Shown here: positions 52,643 through 60,872 of the stretch, piece after piece
Numbering within the stretch: the first letter of the stretch is position 1
Layout of the letters: every line of letters starts with the position of its first letter
Assembly (NCBI GenBank): GCA_937120535.1
Contig: CAKZJX010000011.1
Span: forward strand, 1 to 64,000
Source: an uncultured Anaerolineae bacterium
Lineage (GTDB): Bacteria; Chloroflexota; Anaerolineae; Anaerolineales; Villigracilaceae
DNA: 64,000 bases
Reading direction: 5' to 3'
Notes under the pieces: generated by a model
Seen by the model: the letters and a program-made list of their open reading frames with translations, nothing else
What the model was told of the DNA's origin: nothing
Databases searched by the model: none
Translations under genes and position numbers: made by a program

Positions 52643-54532
52643 TTAGTCGGTGGCCGCTGGGGCCTGCTGTGCCGTTCCACCCTTGGCGTATCGCTGATAG
52701 GCTTTGTAGCCGTCCCAACCGATCACCAGGGCGGTCAGGAAGAGCAAAATGGCAATGACGATCATCGCCCAGGCGCCCACTGCCGCCGTGCCGCCTTTGG
52801 GCACGATGGTGACAAATAGGTTGCGGGCTGTCACCAGCGTGGCCGCTAAGGTGGTCAGGTACATAAAGAGCATGGGCCAGAGAGCGAAAGCAGGATTGCG
52901 GCGTTGCTCTCGCAACCAGACCGTGACAATCAGCAGGCTAAGGGCCGCCATCAGTTGGTTGGCCGAGCCAAATAGCTGCCATAGATACACCCAGGTGCCG
53001 GTCAACACCAAGATCATGGTCAGCAACATCGAGGCAATGGTGGAGACGTGTATGTTCTTGAACAATGGCACCTGGTCGCCGATCCACTCGGACAGGGTAA
53101 CGCGCATGACGCGGAAGATCAGTTGGGTCACGGTCAACACAATCACCATGAAGGCCCCAAAGCCGAGTGCTGTACCAAACGGTCGGAATCCTTCACCGAA
53201 GATGACCGAGAGCAGCGAGCCCACGCCGGCCGCGAAGCGACCCGCACCGCCGCCAGTTCCAGCGATGGAGACGGCCACCAGCGACAGCAAACCCAGCGTG
53301 TTCTCGGTGAACATGGCGCCGGCGCCGACCGGAAGGGCATCGGTCTCATACTCCAACTGGCGCGCCGTACCGATCGAGCCAAACAGGGCATGCCAACCGG
53401 AGATGGCGCCGCAGGCGATGGTCACGAACAGCATCGGCCAGATGGGTTGCCAGGCCTTGGTCGGATCGTAAGCGAAGCCCCACGTCCTAACCGGTTCCAG
53501 GGCAAACGCGCCTATTTCAGGTCGCAGGAAGGGAGCCAACACCGCACCTACTGCGCCTGACAGGATGGTGATCAGGGTGATCCAGAAACCAATGTAGTTG
53601 ACTGGTTGGGCGAAGCGCCAGATGGGCAGGGTGGCAGCCAGATATGAGAAAGCGAGGATAAACAGCGCCCAGAACAGGTAGGAGGGCATGGTCTTGATGG
53701 CGCCGGTCTCCGCATTGTAAAGGGCCGTGGTGGGGCGTTTGCCATCCGGACCCGGAGGTGGGATGCGCGGGTCGGCGTTGGTTGGGTCGTAAACCACCAT
53801 CACCGCTTGGCCACCGGTGATCTGATCGACAGCTTTGTTCAGAGCGGCGATGGAACCGTTAATCGGGCCCACCCATTGCCAGGCTCGGGTCTCTGGATGT
53901 TGGGTTGCTCCAAAGGGGCCGAAGATCATGGCTGCCAAGACCACGATCACCACAATGGCGGTCACTGCGATCAAGTCCATCTTCCAGCGATAGAGCATTT
54001 GGCCGGCCAAGAAGCCCATCACGCCGAGCATGATGATGCCAAGTGGCACGTCGGGGCGAGCGGCCATCAGAGCGCTCATGATGCCCATGAAGGCGCCGGC
54101 GACCAACATCAGGTAGAAGAAGATAAAGATGAACAAGATGATGCGGGTGCGCGGCGCGATTAGGCGATGGCTGATGGCGCTCAGGCTATTTCCATCGTTG
54201 CGGACGGCGACCATGATCGCCGTATAGTCGCTCACCCAACCGATGAACGATACTCCCAACACCAGCCAGATCAGGGCCGGTAGCCATCCCCAAATGTTGG
54301 CCGCTGTAATCGGACCGACGATCGGGCCGGCGGCGGCGATGGACTTGAAGTGATAGCCGTAGAGCACGTTGCGGCTGGTGGGTATGAAGTCCACGCCGTC
54401 CATGTAAAGGCGGGCCGGAGTAGCACGCTTGGGATCGGACTGGATGATGTTTCGGTCAATGCTGCGGGCGTAGAAGTTGTAGATCACATAGATGGCAATC
54501 GCGGCAATTACAACGATCCATAGAGTATTCAT
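52643..54532 (-). CDS. cstA: Carbon starvation protein CstA, pyruvate/peptide transporter family
   Basis: A 629-residue membrane protein with about 16 helices. ARLYMDGVDFIPTSRNVLYGYHFKSIAAAGPIVGPITAA is the CstA signature, along with GWVSDYTAIMVAVRNDGNSLSAI and the CstA C-terminal domain. CstA proteins import pyruvate or peptides when carbon is scarce. AAAGGAG precedes ATG 54532. A thioredoxin-fold gene lies 159 bp upstream on the same strand. Confidence 0.94.
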   Translation of the reverse strand: MNTLWIVVIAAIAIYVIYNFYARSIDRNIIQSDPKRATPARLYMDGVDFIPTSRNVLYGYHFKSIAAAGPIVGPITAANIWGWLPALIWLVLGVSFIGWVSDYTAIMVAVRNDGNSLSAISHRLIAPRTRIILFIFIFFYLMLVAGAFMGIMSALMAARPDVPLGIIMLGVMGFLAGQMLYRWKMDLIAVTAIVVIVVLAAMIFGPFGATQHPETRAWQWVGPINGSIAALNKAVDQITGGQAVMVVYDPTNADPRIPPPGPDGKRPTTALYNAETGAIKTMPSYLFWALFILAFSYLAATLPIWRFAQPVNYIGFWITLITILSGAVGAVLAPFLRPEIGAFALEPVRTWGFAYDPTKAWQPIWPMLFVTIACGAISGWHALFGSIGTARQLEYETDALPVGAGAMFTENTLGLLSLVAVSIAGTGGGAGRFAAGVGSLLSVIFGEGFRPFGTALGFGAFMVIVLTVTQLIFRVMRVTLSEWIGDQVPLFKNIHVSTIASMLLTMILVLTGTWVYLWQLFGSANQLMAALSLLIVTVWLREQRRNPAFALWPMLFMYLTTLAATLVTARNLFVTIVPKGGTAAVGAWAMIVIAILLFLTALVIGWDGYKAYQRYAKGGTAQQAPAATD

Positions 54533-54691
54533 AAGCTTTCTCCTTTTGGCGAAAGAACTCTGAATGGCGTTATTGAATTTGAGGAGCTTACGTCGCCATC
54601 TTCCGTAAGCCGGCCGAGGGGACTAGTCTGTTCTTTTGATTCCAGTATCACCTCCTTTGTCCCGAAGTGCTTGGCCCGGGCGCGTAAGCGC

Positions 54692-55099
54692 TTAGGGCGC
54701 TGGGACAGTTGCCGGAAGGCTCGGTTCGCTCAACAAGCGCTCAATCTCCTCGGCTGCTTGTTGCAACGCTGCCGCGCCGCTGAAACGAGAACGACGATTC
54801 ACGATAACCGCCGGATAGCGGCGAGTACCATAGCGCAAAGACTTGACCACACCTTCCACCGAAGCCACATCGATCACCTTGATCACCAGCTGGTCGCAGT
54901 AGCGTCGAAACATGTCATGCACCCACTGGGAGATGGTCGAATACTCTTGCTTTAGGTCCTCAGGCAAACTGCTTTCGATCTGTTCTTGCTGAACTGTATT
55001 GGATTTGCCCATCTCGCGCCAGGCGATCTCACAATGCATGCAGTGATAGAAGGCGGTAGGGGCATAGGCAATGATTTCTACCAGTAAAGGCTTGCTCAT
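54692..55099 (-). CDS. Thioredoxin-fold-like small protein
   Basis: A 135-residue soluble protein. LVEIIAYAPTAFYHCMHCEIAW near the N terminus has a CxxC pair (CMHC), and YGTRRYPAVIVNRRSRFSGA has the Pro of a thioredoxin cis-proline loop, so a thioredoxin-like fold is likely. No signal peptide. GAGGAG precedes ATG 55099. It is preceded by a leader of more than 300 bases and followed by cstA, so both may be cotranscribed. Confidence 0.65.
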   Translation of the reverse strand: MSKPLLVEIIAYAPTAFYHCMHCEIAWREMGKSNTVQQEQIESSLPEDLKQEYSTISQWVHDMFRRYCDQLVIKVIDVASVEGVVKSLRYGTRRYPAVIVNRRSRFSGAAALQQAAEEIERLLSEPSLPATVPAP

Positions 55100-55436
55100 T
55101 TTGACCTCCTCACCAAAAAATATAAAGACGTCATGGTTGTGTTGGGATCGATCCGTGACGTCTTGCGCGACAGGAGAAGCTACCTTGGCAAGGGATCCCT
55201 TGCCAGGAGAAGGCCAACGGGATGGCGCTGAACCGTGAACGATAAAAGCTCATCTCGAACCGACCGCTTTCATAAACTAGGCTCAAGTTTTCCTTTTGAA
55301 AACTTAAAACACATTTCCTGCTGATTCGGTACGGAAGAAAAGTTGTCGAAAGAAGTTCGCTAAACAGGGGGGCCGATAATCGTTCCGGATTAAATCGCTT
55401 GTTAGCGTAGAGAAAGCACCATCCTTGAGCGTTTAT
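55100..55436 (-). promoter_or_regulatory. Long untranslated leader with several palindromes
   Basis: No ORF. The leader from the promoter at 55437-55464 is about 330 bases and contains GACGTCA/TGACGTC arms (about 55127-55163), a perfect 18-base palindrome centred on GGGATCCC (55187-55204), and AAGTTTTC/GAAAACTT. It may hold a regulatory RNA controlling the thioredoxin-fold gene and cstA. I match it to no known riboswitch class. Confidence 0.35.
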
Positions 55437-55464
55437 ATTATAAACAAATTTCTGAGCTTGTCAA
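55437..55464 (-). promoter_or_regulatory. Consensus promoter for the thioredoxin-fold/cstA genes
   Basis: Minus-strand TTGACA (55459-55464), 16-base spacer, TATAAT (55437-55442): both boxes are perfect. The MITE-like repeats begin eight bases upstream of the -35 box. Confidence 0.75.
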
Positions 55465-55472
55465 CATACGTG

Positions 55473-55636
55473 GGGCTTGTTCAATAAGTCTCTTTGGACG
55501 GTACAAACTGTCTCTAGAAGAGCCACAAGAAGGCCGTTTGACCCTTGAATCGGCGACTGATTCCATCGCTGATCCCCTCCCATGCCTGCCCTACCAGGCT
55601 ATCCTTTCGCGTCAAGGGTGCTTATTGAACAAGGCC
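55473..55636. repeat. MITE-like element, unit 1 (164 bp)
   Basis: Begins GGGCTTGTTCAATAAG and ends CTTATTGAACAAGGCC, an inverted repeat with 15 of 16 matches. It is flanked on both sides by the 9-bp direct repeat ACATACGTG (55464-55472 and 55637-55645), consistent with a target duplication. It has no coding capacity and its interior is about 85-90% identical to unit 2. Confidence 0.85.
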
Positions 55637-55645
55637 ACATACGTG

Positions 55646-55807
55646 GGCCTTGTTCAATAAGCCTCTTTGGACGGTATGAACTGTCTCTAGAAGAGCCGCA
55701 AGCAGGCTGTTTGACCCTTGAATCAGCGGCTGATTCCATCGCTGATCCCCTCCCATGCCTGCTCCACTGGGCTCTCCTTTCGCACCAAGGACTTGTTGAA
55801 CAAGCCC
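55646..55807. repeat. MITE-like element, unit 2 (162 bp)
   Basis: Begins GGCCTTGTTCAATAAG and ends CTTGTTGAACAAGCCC. ACATACGTG flanks it at 55637-55645 and 55808-55816, so three copies of the 9-mer separate two tandem elements. This fits insertion of a second copy at the same target, or unequal recombination. Confidence 0.85.
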
Positions 55808-55816
55808 ACATACGTG

Positions 55817-56240
55817 GAGGATGTTCTAAAAAATACCACTCTGTCCTTGCCATGACGTTCGACGTCCACCAACCACCGCCCAGAAATATATCTCTCGATG
55901 TTTCACTGTAGGCTCTCTTGCACCCGCATCACGGCTTTCCCTCCCTGCTCATCTATCCAAGCCAATCCCTGCATGTCCATCCCATATAGAGCGTCTCCCA
56001 CCACCAAGCAGCCTTCCTTCAGCCAATGGTCGCCTGCTTCCTGATACCATGACCGCCATACCACCCGCTCATCGGTATACGCCGTCCCCAAGCGCGCCCC
56101 AACCAACACCCGTCCTGTTCGGGATACCGCTGCCACGGCGACGACTTGGATATGGGCGTGGACCTGCCGCGCTTGACTGCCTGGTCGCCATGCTTGGGTG
56201 AGCGGTGCGGCAAACCCGAATCCTGCGCCGTCCACCAAGA
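55817..56240 (-). pseudogene. DDE transposase fragment
   Basis: A fragment without a proper start. VDGAGFGFAAPLTQAW carries the first catalytic Asp, VHAHIQVVAVAAVSRTGR and VVGDALYGMDMQGL the second, and VMRVQESLQ precedes an in-frame TGA at 55903-55905. Reading past the TGA continues in transposase-like sequence (RYISGRWLVDVERHGKDRVVFFRT) up to the MITE target repeat. The upstream end meets the panE stop codon. It may come from the element that mobilised the MITE-like repeats, but that link is not shown. Confidence 0.65.
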
Positions 56241-56298
56241 GGATCTCCCACAGAAAAATCGGAATGTGGGATCCAGCGCAGCAAAACGACCTCTTCTC

Positions 56299-57228
56299 TC
56301 AGCCGGCTTGGGTGGCCTTGACCAACAGCGGGAGCAAGGCAGCGTAGATGACGTCTGCTGTTGGGGTTGGGACGCCAACCTGTCGTCCTTTGCGGCCGAT
56401 CACGCCGATGATCGACTCCAACTCAAAGCGGCGGCCATTCTCCACGTCTAGCTGCATTGAGGCTTTGATGTGCGGCGCAGCGGCGTCAATAAACGCCAGA
56501 GACTTTTCGACCACGTTTGGTTCTAGGTTTACGCCGTGAGCGCGTCCTACCGCTTCGACTTCTTTCATCAGGTTGGTCACCAGAAGGCGCGTCTCCGGCA
56601 CGCCGCGCCAATCGCCGATCGGCAAACGGGTGAGCGCTCCTAGGCTGCTGGCGGCCGAGATGAACACCAATTTGGCCCACAGAACGCTCTGGATGTCCTG
56701 GGTGACCTCGACGGTGATCCCGGTCGCTTTCAGGATTGCTTCGATGCGGCGGGCCCGTTCGGTGATCGCGCCGTCCAATTCGCCAAACACGATGCGCCGA
56801 AATTGGGATACCTGTTTGACCACTCCTGGCGCTTCGATGGCCGAGGAGATTTGGGTCATGCCGCCCATCATGTGCTCTATGCCGATGACCTGGCCGATCT
56901 GTTCGGCGGCTTCCACGCCATTTTGTAGGCTGATCACCACGGTGGCGGGGCCAACGATCGGTCGGATGGCTTCTGCAGCGGCTTGGGTGTCGTAGGTTTT
57001 GACGCAGAACAAGATCAGGTCGGCTTGGCCGGCCTCGGCCGGCGTATCCGTAGCATGGGCCGGGACGATCTCAAAATCGCCGTGGATGCTTTTGACTCGC
57101 AATCCCTGGGTGCGCAACGCTTGTAAATGGGCTCCGCGTGCAATAAAAGTAACCCGATGCTCTTGACGAGCCAGTAAACCGCCATAATAGGCGCCAACAC
57201 CGCCGCTGCCCATAATCACGATGTTCAT
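56299..57228 (-). CDS. panE: 2-dehydropantoate 2-reductase
   Basis: NADPH-dependent reduction of ketopantoate to pantoate in coenzyme A synthesis. A 309-residue protein: MNIVIMGSGGVGAYYGGLLA nucleotide fold, FCVKTYDTQAA, QNGV, WAKLVFISAASSLGALTR with the catalytic Lys, and C-terminal DVENGRRFELESIIG. AGGAGG precedes ATG 57228. The DUF503 gene is 43 bases upstream. Confidence 0.92.
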   Translation of the reverse strand: MNIVIMGSGGVGAYYGGLLARQEHRVTFIARGAHLQALRTQGLRVKSIHGDFEIVPAHATDTPAEAGQADLILFCVKTYDTQAAAEAIRPIVGPATVVISLQNGVEAAEQIGQVIGIEHMMGGMTQISSAIEAPGVVKQVSQFRRIVFGELDGAITERARRIEAILKATGITVEVTQDIQSVLWAKLVFISAASSLGALTRLPIGDWRGVPETRLLVTNLMKEVEAVGRAHGVNLEPNVVEKSLAFIDAAAPHIKASMQLDVENGRRFELESIIGVIGRKGRQVGVPTPTADVIYAALLPLLVKATQAG

Positions 57229-57271
57229 GTCTGACCTCCTAGGGGGTGCTTTGTCAAGTATACCTGTTTAC

Positions 57272-57553
57272 TCAAAGGATTTCAATTTTCTCATCCATGA
57301 TATCGCCATCGGTCCAATTGGCTCTCACCCAACGCAATACGGCCTGCAAGGACTGCTGGATGACCACAGCGTCGGAGTTGACCAATGCACAGGCGATCAC
57401 GGCCTCGGTCCATTGATCCTGCAGGGCCATTTCTGCGACCGATACGTTGAATTCGCGATGCAAGCGAGCTAGGAGCGGTTTCAAGCGCCCGCGCTTTTCT
57501 TTCAGCGAAGCGCAACCAGGGAGGTGAAGATGAATGGTCAATTTCCCAAGCAT
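57272..57553 (-). CDS. DUF503 family protein
   Basis: A 93-residue protein: MLGKLTIHLHLPGCASLKEKR then LHREFNVSVAEMALQDQWTEAVIACALVNSDA, the DUF503/YlxP pattern. In Bacillus and Thermotoga relatives it lies near ribosome-assembly genes. Here it follows ctaA by 14 bases. ATG 57553 is preferred; an upstream TTG at 57571 overlaps the ctaA stop. Confidence 0.88.
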   Translation of the reverse strand: MLGKLTIHLHLPGCASLKEKRGRLKPLLARLHREFNVSVAEMALQDQWTEAVIACALVNSDAVVIQQSLQAVLRWVRANWTDGDIMDEKIEIL

Positions 57554-57567
57554 AGGGGAGCAGCACT

Positions 57568-58611
57568 TCAAGCGGTTTGATCGATAGCCCGTAGACGATG
57601 CAGGAAAAAGACGCTTAGCCAGAACAGGGCGATCGCACCTGCTTGATGCAACAAGGCCAGCAGAATGGGCACATTGAGCAGCACAACATGAATGCCCAAC
57701 ACAATCTGAATCACCACCAGGCCCAGCAAGCCGAGCAGACCACGCTGGATTTCTACAGGATAGCCTCGCTTGCGAGCTTGCCAGTACAGATGGGGAACCA
57801 CAAGTATTCCTAAGAAGGCAAACCAGCGGTGGATAAATGCCACCGTTTGCGGCGTTTCGACCAGGTTGAGAAGGTCAAATCCTTGGGCTCCAAAGATGCC
57901 TCCTGGTATCCATTGTCCCAACATCAGCGGCCAGGTGTTTGAAACGTGGCCGGCTTTCAGGCCGGCCACCAGGCCTCCGTAGGCGATCTGGATTAGAAGA
58001 ATCACCAGCGCGACAGCTGCCATCTTGGATGAGAACGACCACCGAGTGGGTCGGCTTCGATCTGGAAAGCCATAGCGATGGCCATAAGCGATCCATAGCG
58101 ACAGGCCAAGCAAAGCGATCGCCAGCATCAGATGCATGGTCAGGCGATAGTGACTTACCGCCGGACGATCGACCAAACCGCTGGCGACCATATACCATCC
58201 CATAAAGGCCTGCAGCAAGAAGAGAACGCCGATGGCAACGTACATTCCAACTTCCTTCCCTGGGATCTTCTTGTGCCATAAGAACCAGAAGAATGGAATG
58301 GCGTAGACCAAGCCAACCAAGCGGGCCAACAGACGGTGCCACCACTCGATGTAAAAAATATACTTGTAATCCTCCAGAGTCATCCAGTAGTTCAACTGGA
58401 TGTACTCCGGCGTTTGCTGATACTTGGCGAAGGCTTCTCCCCAATCGGCCTGGGTTAGGGGCGGGATGACTCCGCCGATGGGATGCCACTCAACGATAGA
58501 CAGGCCCGAACGGGTCAGGCGGACAAAGCCGCCGAAGACGACCATAAAGGCGACCAGGCCGGCGAAGATCAACAGCCAGATCATGACAGCGCGATTTTGG
58601 GTTTGTGGCAT
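57568..58611 (-). CDS. ctaA: Heme A synthase, Cox15/CtaA
   Basis: Converts heme O to heme A for terminal oxidases. A 347-residue protein with eight membrane helices. FGGFVRLTRSGLSIVEWHPIGGVIPPL, the long loop with TPEYIQLNYWMTLEDYKYIFYIEWWHRLLARLVG and the His of IEWWHR, HLMLA, VAFIHRWFAF and LALLHQAGA carry the heme-binding His residues. The sequence is of the alphaproteobacterial/mitochondrial Cox15 type (long loop), not the short Bacillus CtaA type. ATG 58611 follows GAGGA. Confidence 0.9.
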   Translation of the reverse strand: MPQTQNRAVMIWLLIFAGLVAFMVVFGGFVRLTRSGLSIVEWHPIGGVIPPLTQADWGEAFAKYQQTPEYIQLNYWMTLEDYKYIFYIEWWHRLLARLVGLVYAIPFFWFLWHKKIPGKEVGMYVAIGVLFLLQAFMGWYMVASGLVDRPAVSHYRLTMHLMLAIALLGLSLWIAYGHRYGFPDRSRPTRWSFSSKMAAVALVILLIQIAYGGLVAGLKAGHVSNTWPLMLGQWIPGGIFGAQGFDLLNLVETPQTVAFIHRWFAFLGILVVPHLYWQARKRGYPVEIQRGLLGLLGLVVIQIVLGIHVVLLNVPILLALLHQAGAIALFWLSVFFLHRLRAIDQTA

Positions 58612-58723
58612 GTTTCCTCGCAGTTGTTGGAGATTGACTCCGACGAGCATGCGGCGCGTCTGCTCTCATCACCGGGGACATCGAAGTTATTGTCAAGGCG
58701 TGCCGGCGACAGATTCCATCAAG

Positions 58724-60466
58724 CTAGAGAATGGGAGCCCGCCACTCGGCGACGATCTCGAGTTCGTCTTCCAGGAAGCGCCGCTTCATTTCAGAGCGCA
58801 TGATCTTGCCGCTAGACGTTTTAGCAACGGTGGCGCGGCGGATCAGGATAACCGCCGAAGCGCGAATGCCGTGATCGCGGGCGATGTTAGCACGGATTTG
58901 TTTGATCACTTCGTCCCAATCCACGCCTTCCATCTGACTACGCTGTGTTTCATGGACAACCACCAGGTGTTCGACTCCGTCTTTGGTGATCGAAAAGGCT
59001 GCGCCTCCGCCTGGACGAAGGGCCGGATGTGTCTTTTCAACAGTCACTTCAATGTCCTGAGGATAGTAGTTGCGACCGCGCACGATCAGCAAGTCTTTCA
59101 AGCGCCCAGTGATGTACAAGTGTCCATCGTACATGAAGCCTAGGTCGCCGGTGCGCAGGAAGGGGCCTTCGCCGGTATCGGCAAGGTGAGCGCGGAAGGT
59201 GTGTTCGGTGTCTTCGGGACGGTTCCAGTAACCTTCGGCCACGTTTCCGCCGGCCAGCCAGATCTCGCCCACTTCGTTCGGCGCGCAGCGCTTGCGGGTT
59301 TGAGGGTTCACGATGGCGACTCGGATATCGATCAGCGGCGCGCCGGAGCTGACCAGTTCGACGGTGTTTTTCTCATCGTTGGGGCCGGCCGGGGTGATCT
59401 TGCCTTCCTCAAAATCACTGCGTTTGACGCGCAGGATGATCGTCTTGGGCTGATTCGTGTAGGAAGAAACTTCAAGGGTGGCCTCGGCCAGGCCGTAACA
59501 CGGGGCAAAAGCTTTGGGTCGGAAGCCGAACGGGGCAAATTTTTCTGCAAAAGCTTGTTGAGTCTCAGCCCGAATAGGTTCGGCGCTGTTGTAGGCGAGT
59601 TTCCAGGAAGATAGATCGAGGTCTTCGCACTTCTCGAGAGGGATTTTCCGCACACACAATTCATAGGCGAAGTTTGGCCCGCCGCTGGCCGTTACCCGAT
59701 GTTTCTGGATCTTGCGCAGCCAGTTGAGCGGATTTTGCATAAACATGATAGGGCTCATCATCAAGCTGGGCGTTCGGTCTATCACGGTTTGGAAGACAGC
59801 TGTCAACAAGCCCATATCGTGGAAGAGAGGGGTCCAAGTAAGGATAACCGAATCGTCACTCAGTTCGTGCCGGCGGGTTTGTCGAATGGCGTGGGCGTTG
59901 TAGGAAAGGTTGCGGTAGCTGATCACCACGCCCTTGGGGATGTTGGTGGACCCTGAGGTGTACTGAATGAAGGCGATGGTGTCTGGGGTGATGTTCGGCG
60001 GGAGTAGCGCATGGTCGCCGCCAGCCTGGACGGAGTCGCGCGTGATCCACTTGCGAGCAGCAAATTCGGGGAATTGCTCGGCCTGAAGCAGGAAGGCTTG
60101 ATGATATTCAGGGGTGGTGAGTACTATGGAAGCCTGGGCATCGCGAGCGATGGCCTCTAGGCGCTGCGCCGAACGGTTTAGCCCGGGTGGATTGGTGGGA
60201 ATGGGGATGATGCCGGCATACAAGCAAGCATACATAGCGATCACGAACTCCAAGCTGGTAGGGTAGACCAGCAATGCCCGTTCGCCAGGTTCGGCCACGC
60301 TTTGTAGGTGCGCGGCTATCTTGCGCACTTCAGCGTCCAGTTGACGATAGGTCAAGCTTTGATTCTCCTGTTCGCTAGCGCCGAGCAGCATGTGCGACAG
60401 GCGATCGGGTGACTCTTGGGCGTAGCGCTGAAGGCTCTCAACCGGGTTGAGAAAAGGATACTCCAT
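58724..60466 (-). CDS. Fatty acyl-AMP ligase (FAAL-like)
   Basis: A 580-residue member of the adenylate-forming family. IQYTSGSTNIPKGVVISYRNL is the P-loop, FHDMGLLTAVFQ and MSPIMFMQNPLNWLRKIQKHR are FAAL-type blocks, CYGLAEATLEVSS the A5 motif, and LRTGDLGFMYDGHLYITGRLKDLLIVRGRNYYPQDIE the A7-A8 region. FAALs activate a fatty acid as acyl-AMP and pass it to an acyl carrier protein. An ACP gene lies immediately upstream (9 bases), supporting this. Confidence 0.9.
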   Translation of the reverse strand: MEYPFLNPVESLQRYAQESPDRLSHMLLGASEQENQSLTYRQLDAEVRKIAAHLQSVAEPGERALLVYPTSLEFVIAMYACLYAGIIPIPTNPPGLNRSAQRLEAIARDAQASIVLTTPEYHQAFLLQAEQFPEFAARKWITRDSVQAGGDHALLPPNITPDTIAFIQYTSGSTNIPKGVVISYRNLSYNAHAIRQTRRHELSDDSVILTWTPLFHDMGLLTAVFQTVIDRTPSLMMSPIMFMQNPLNWLRKIQKHRVTASGGPNFAYELCVRKIPLEKCEDLDLSSWKLAYNSAEPIRAETQQAFAEKFAPFGFRPKAFAPCYGLAEATLEVSSYTNQPKTIILRVKRSDFEEGKITPAGPNDEKNTVELVSSGAPLIDIRVAIVNPQTRKRCAPNEVGEIWLAGGNVAEGYWNRPEDTEHTFRAHLADTGEGPFLRTGDLGFMYDGHLYITGRLKDLLIVRGRNYYPQDIEVTVEKTHPALRPGGGAAFSITKDGVEHLVVVHETQRSQMEGVDWDEVIKQIRANIARDHGIRASAVILIRRATVAKTSSGKIMRSEMKRRFLEDELEIVAEWRAPIL

Positions 60467-60475
60467 ACAAACCTC

Positions 60476-60736
60476 TTACTGTTGGGCCGCCAATTCGGCC
60501 AAGATCTTATCGGTAATCTGGTTGATGGTATCCATGTTTTCCACGGTGAGTTCGGGGTCAGGGATGTAGAGGTTGAACTCGGTTTCGATGAAGACTCCTA
60601 CCTGGGCCATGGCGAACGAGTCGATCAAGCCGCTAGAAAACAGGGGCTCATCGTCTTTCAAGTCGTAGTTCGGATTTTTGAGTAGCTCGTTCAGCGTAAA
60701 TTCCCGCACTTTTTGCAAGACCTGGTTTCGATCCAT
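60476..60736 (-). CDS. Acyl carrier protein
   Basis: An 86-residue ACP: FSSGLIDSFAMAQV carries the phosphopantetheine Ser40 in the DSF motif. It lies directly before the FAAL gene (9 bases) and 136 bases after the MBOAT gene. It probably receives the acyl group from FAAL and donates it to the membrane-bound acyltransferase, as DltC does for D-alanine. The gap before it shows no ORF. Confidence 0.9.
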   Translation of the reverse strand: MDRNQVLQKVREFTLNELLKNPNYDLKDDEPLFSSGLIDSFAMAQVGVFIETEFNLYIPDPELTVENMDTINQITDKILAELAAQQ

Positions 60737-60872
60737 AGATAGAAACTCCTTGTATCATGAAGGTGAGGTGCTCCGTTTCGAAGATGCCATGCGGGGTTCG
60801 ATCGTAGTTGGCGAGGGGAAGCCATGGCTTGGGTCTCTTCGGCGTTGGGCAAGGGCTGGGCTATAGAGCGCG

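Noticed and set aside
55464-55816. CRISPR-like repeat array
   Set aside because: The three ACATACGTG copies are 9 bp and the 'spacers' are near-identical 163-bp units with terminal inverted repeats, which fits transposon insertion, not CRISPR.
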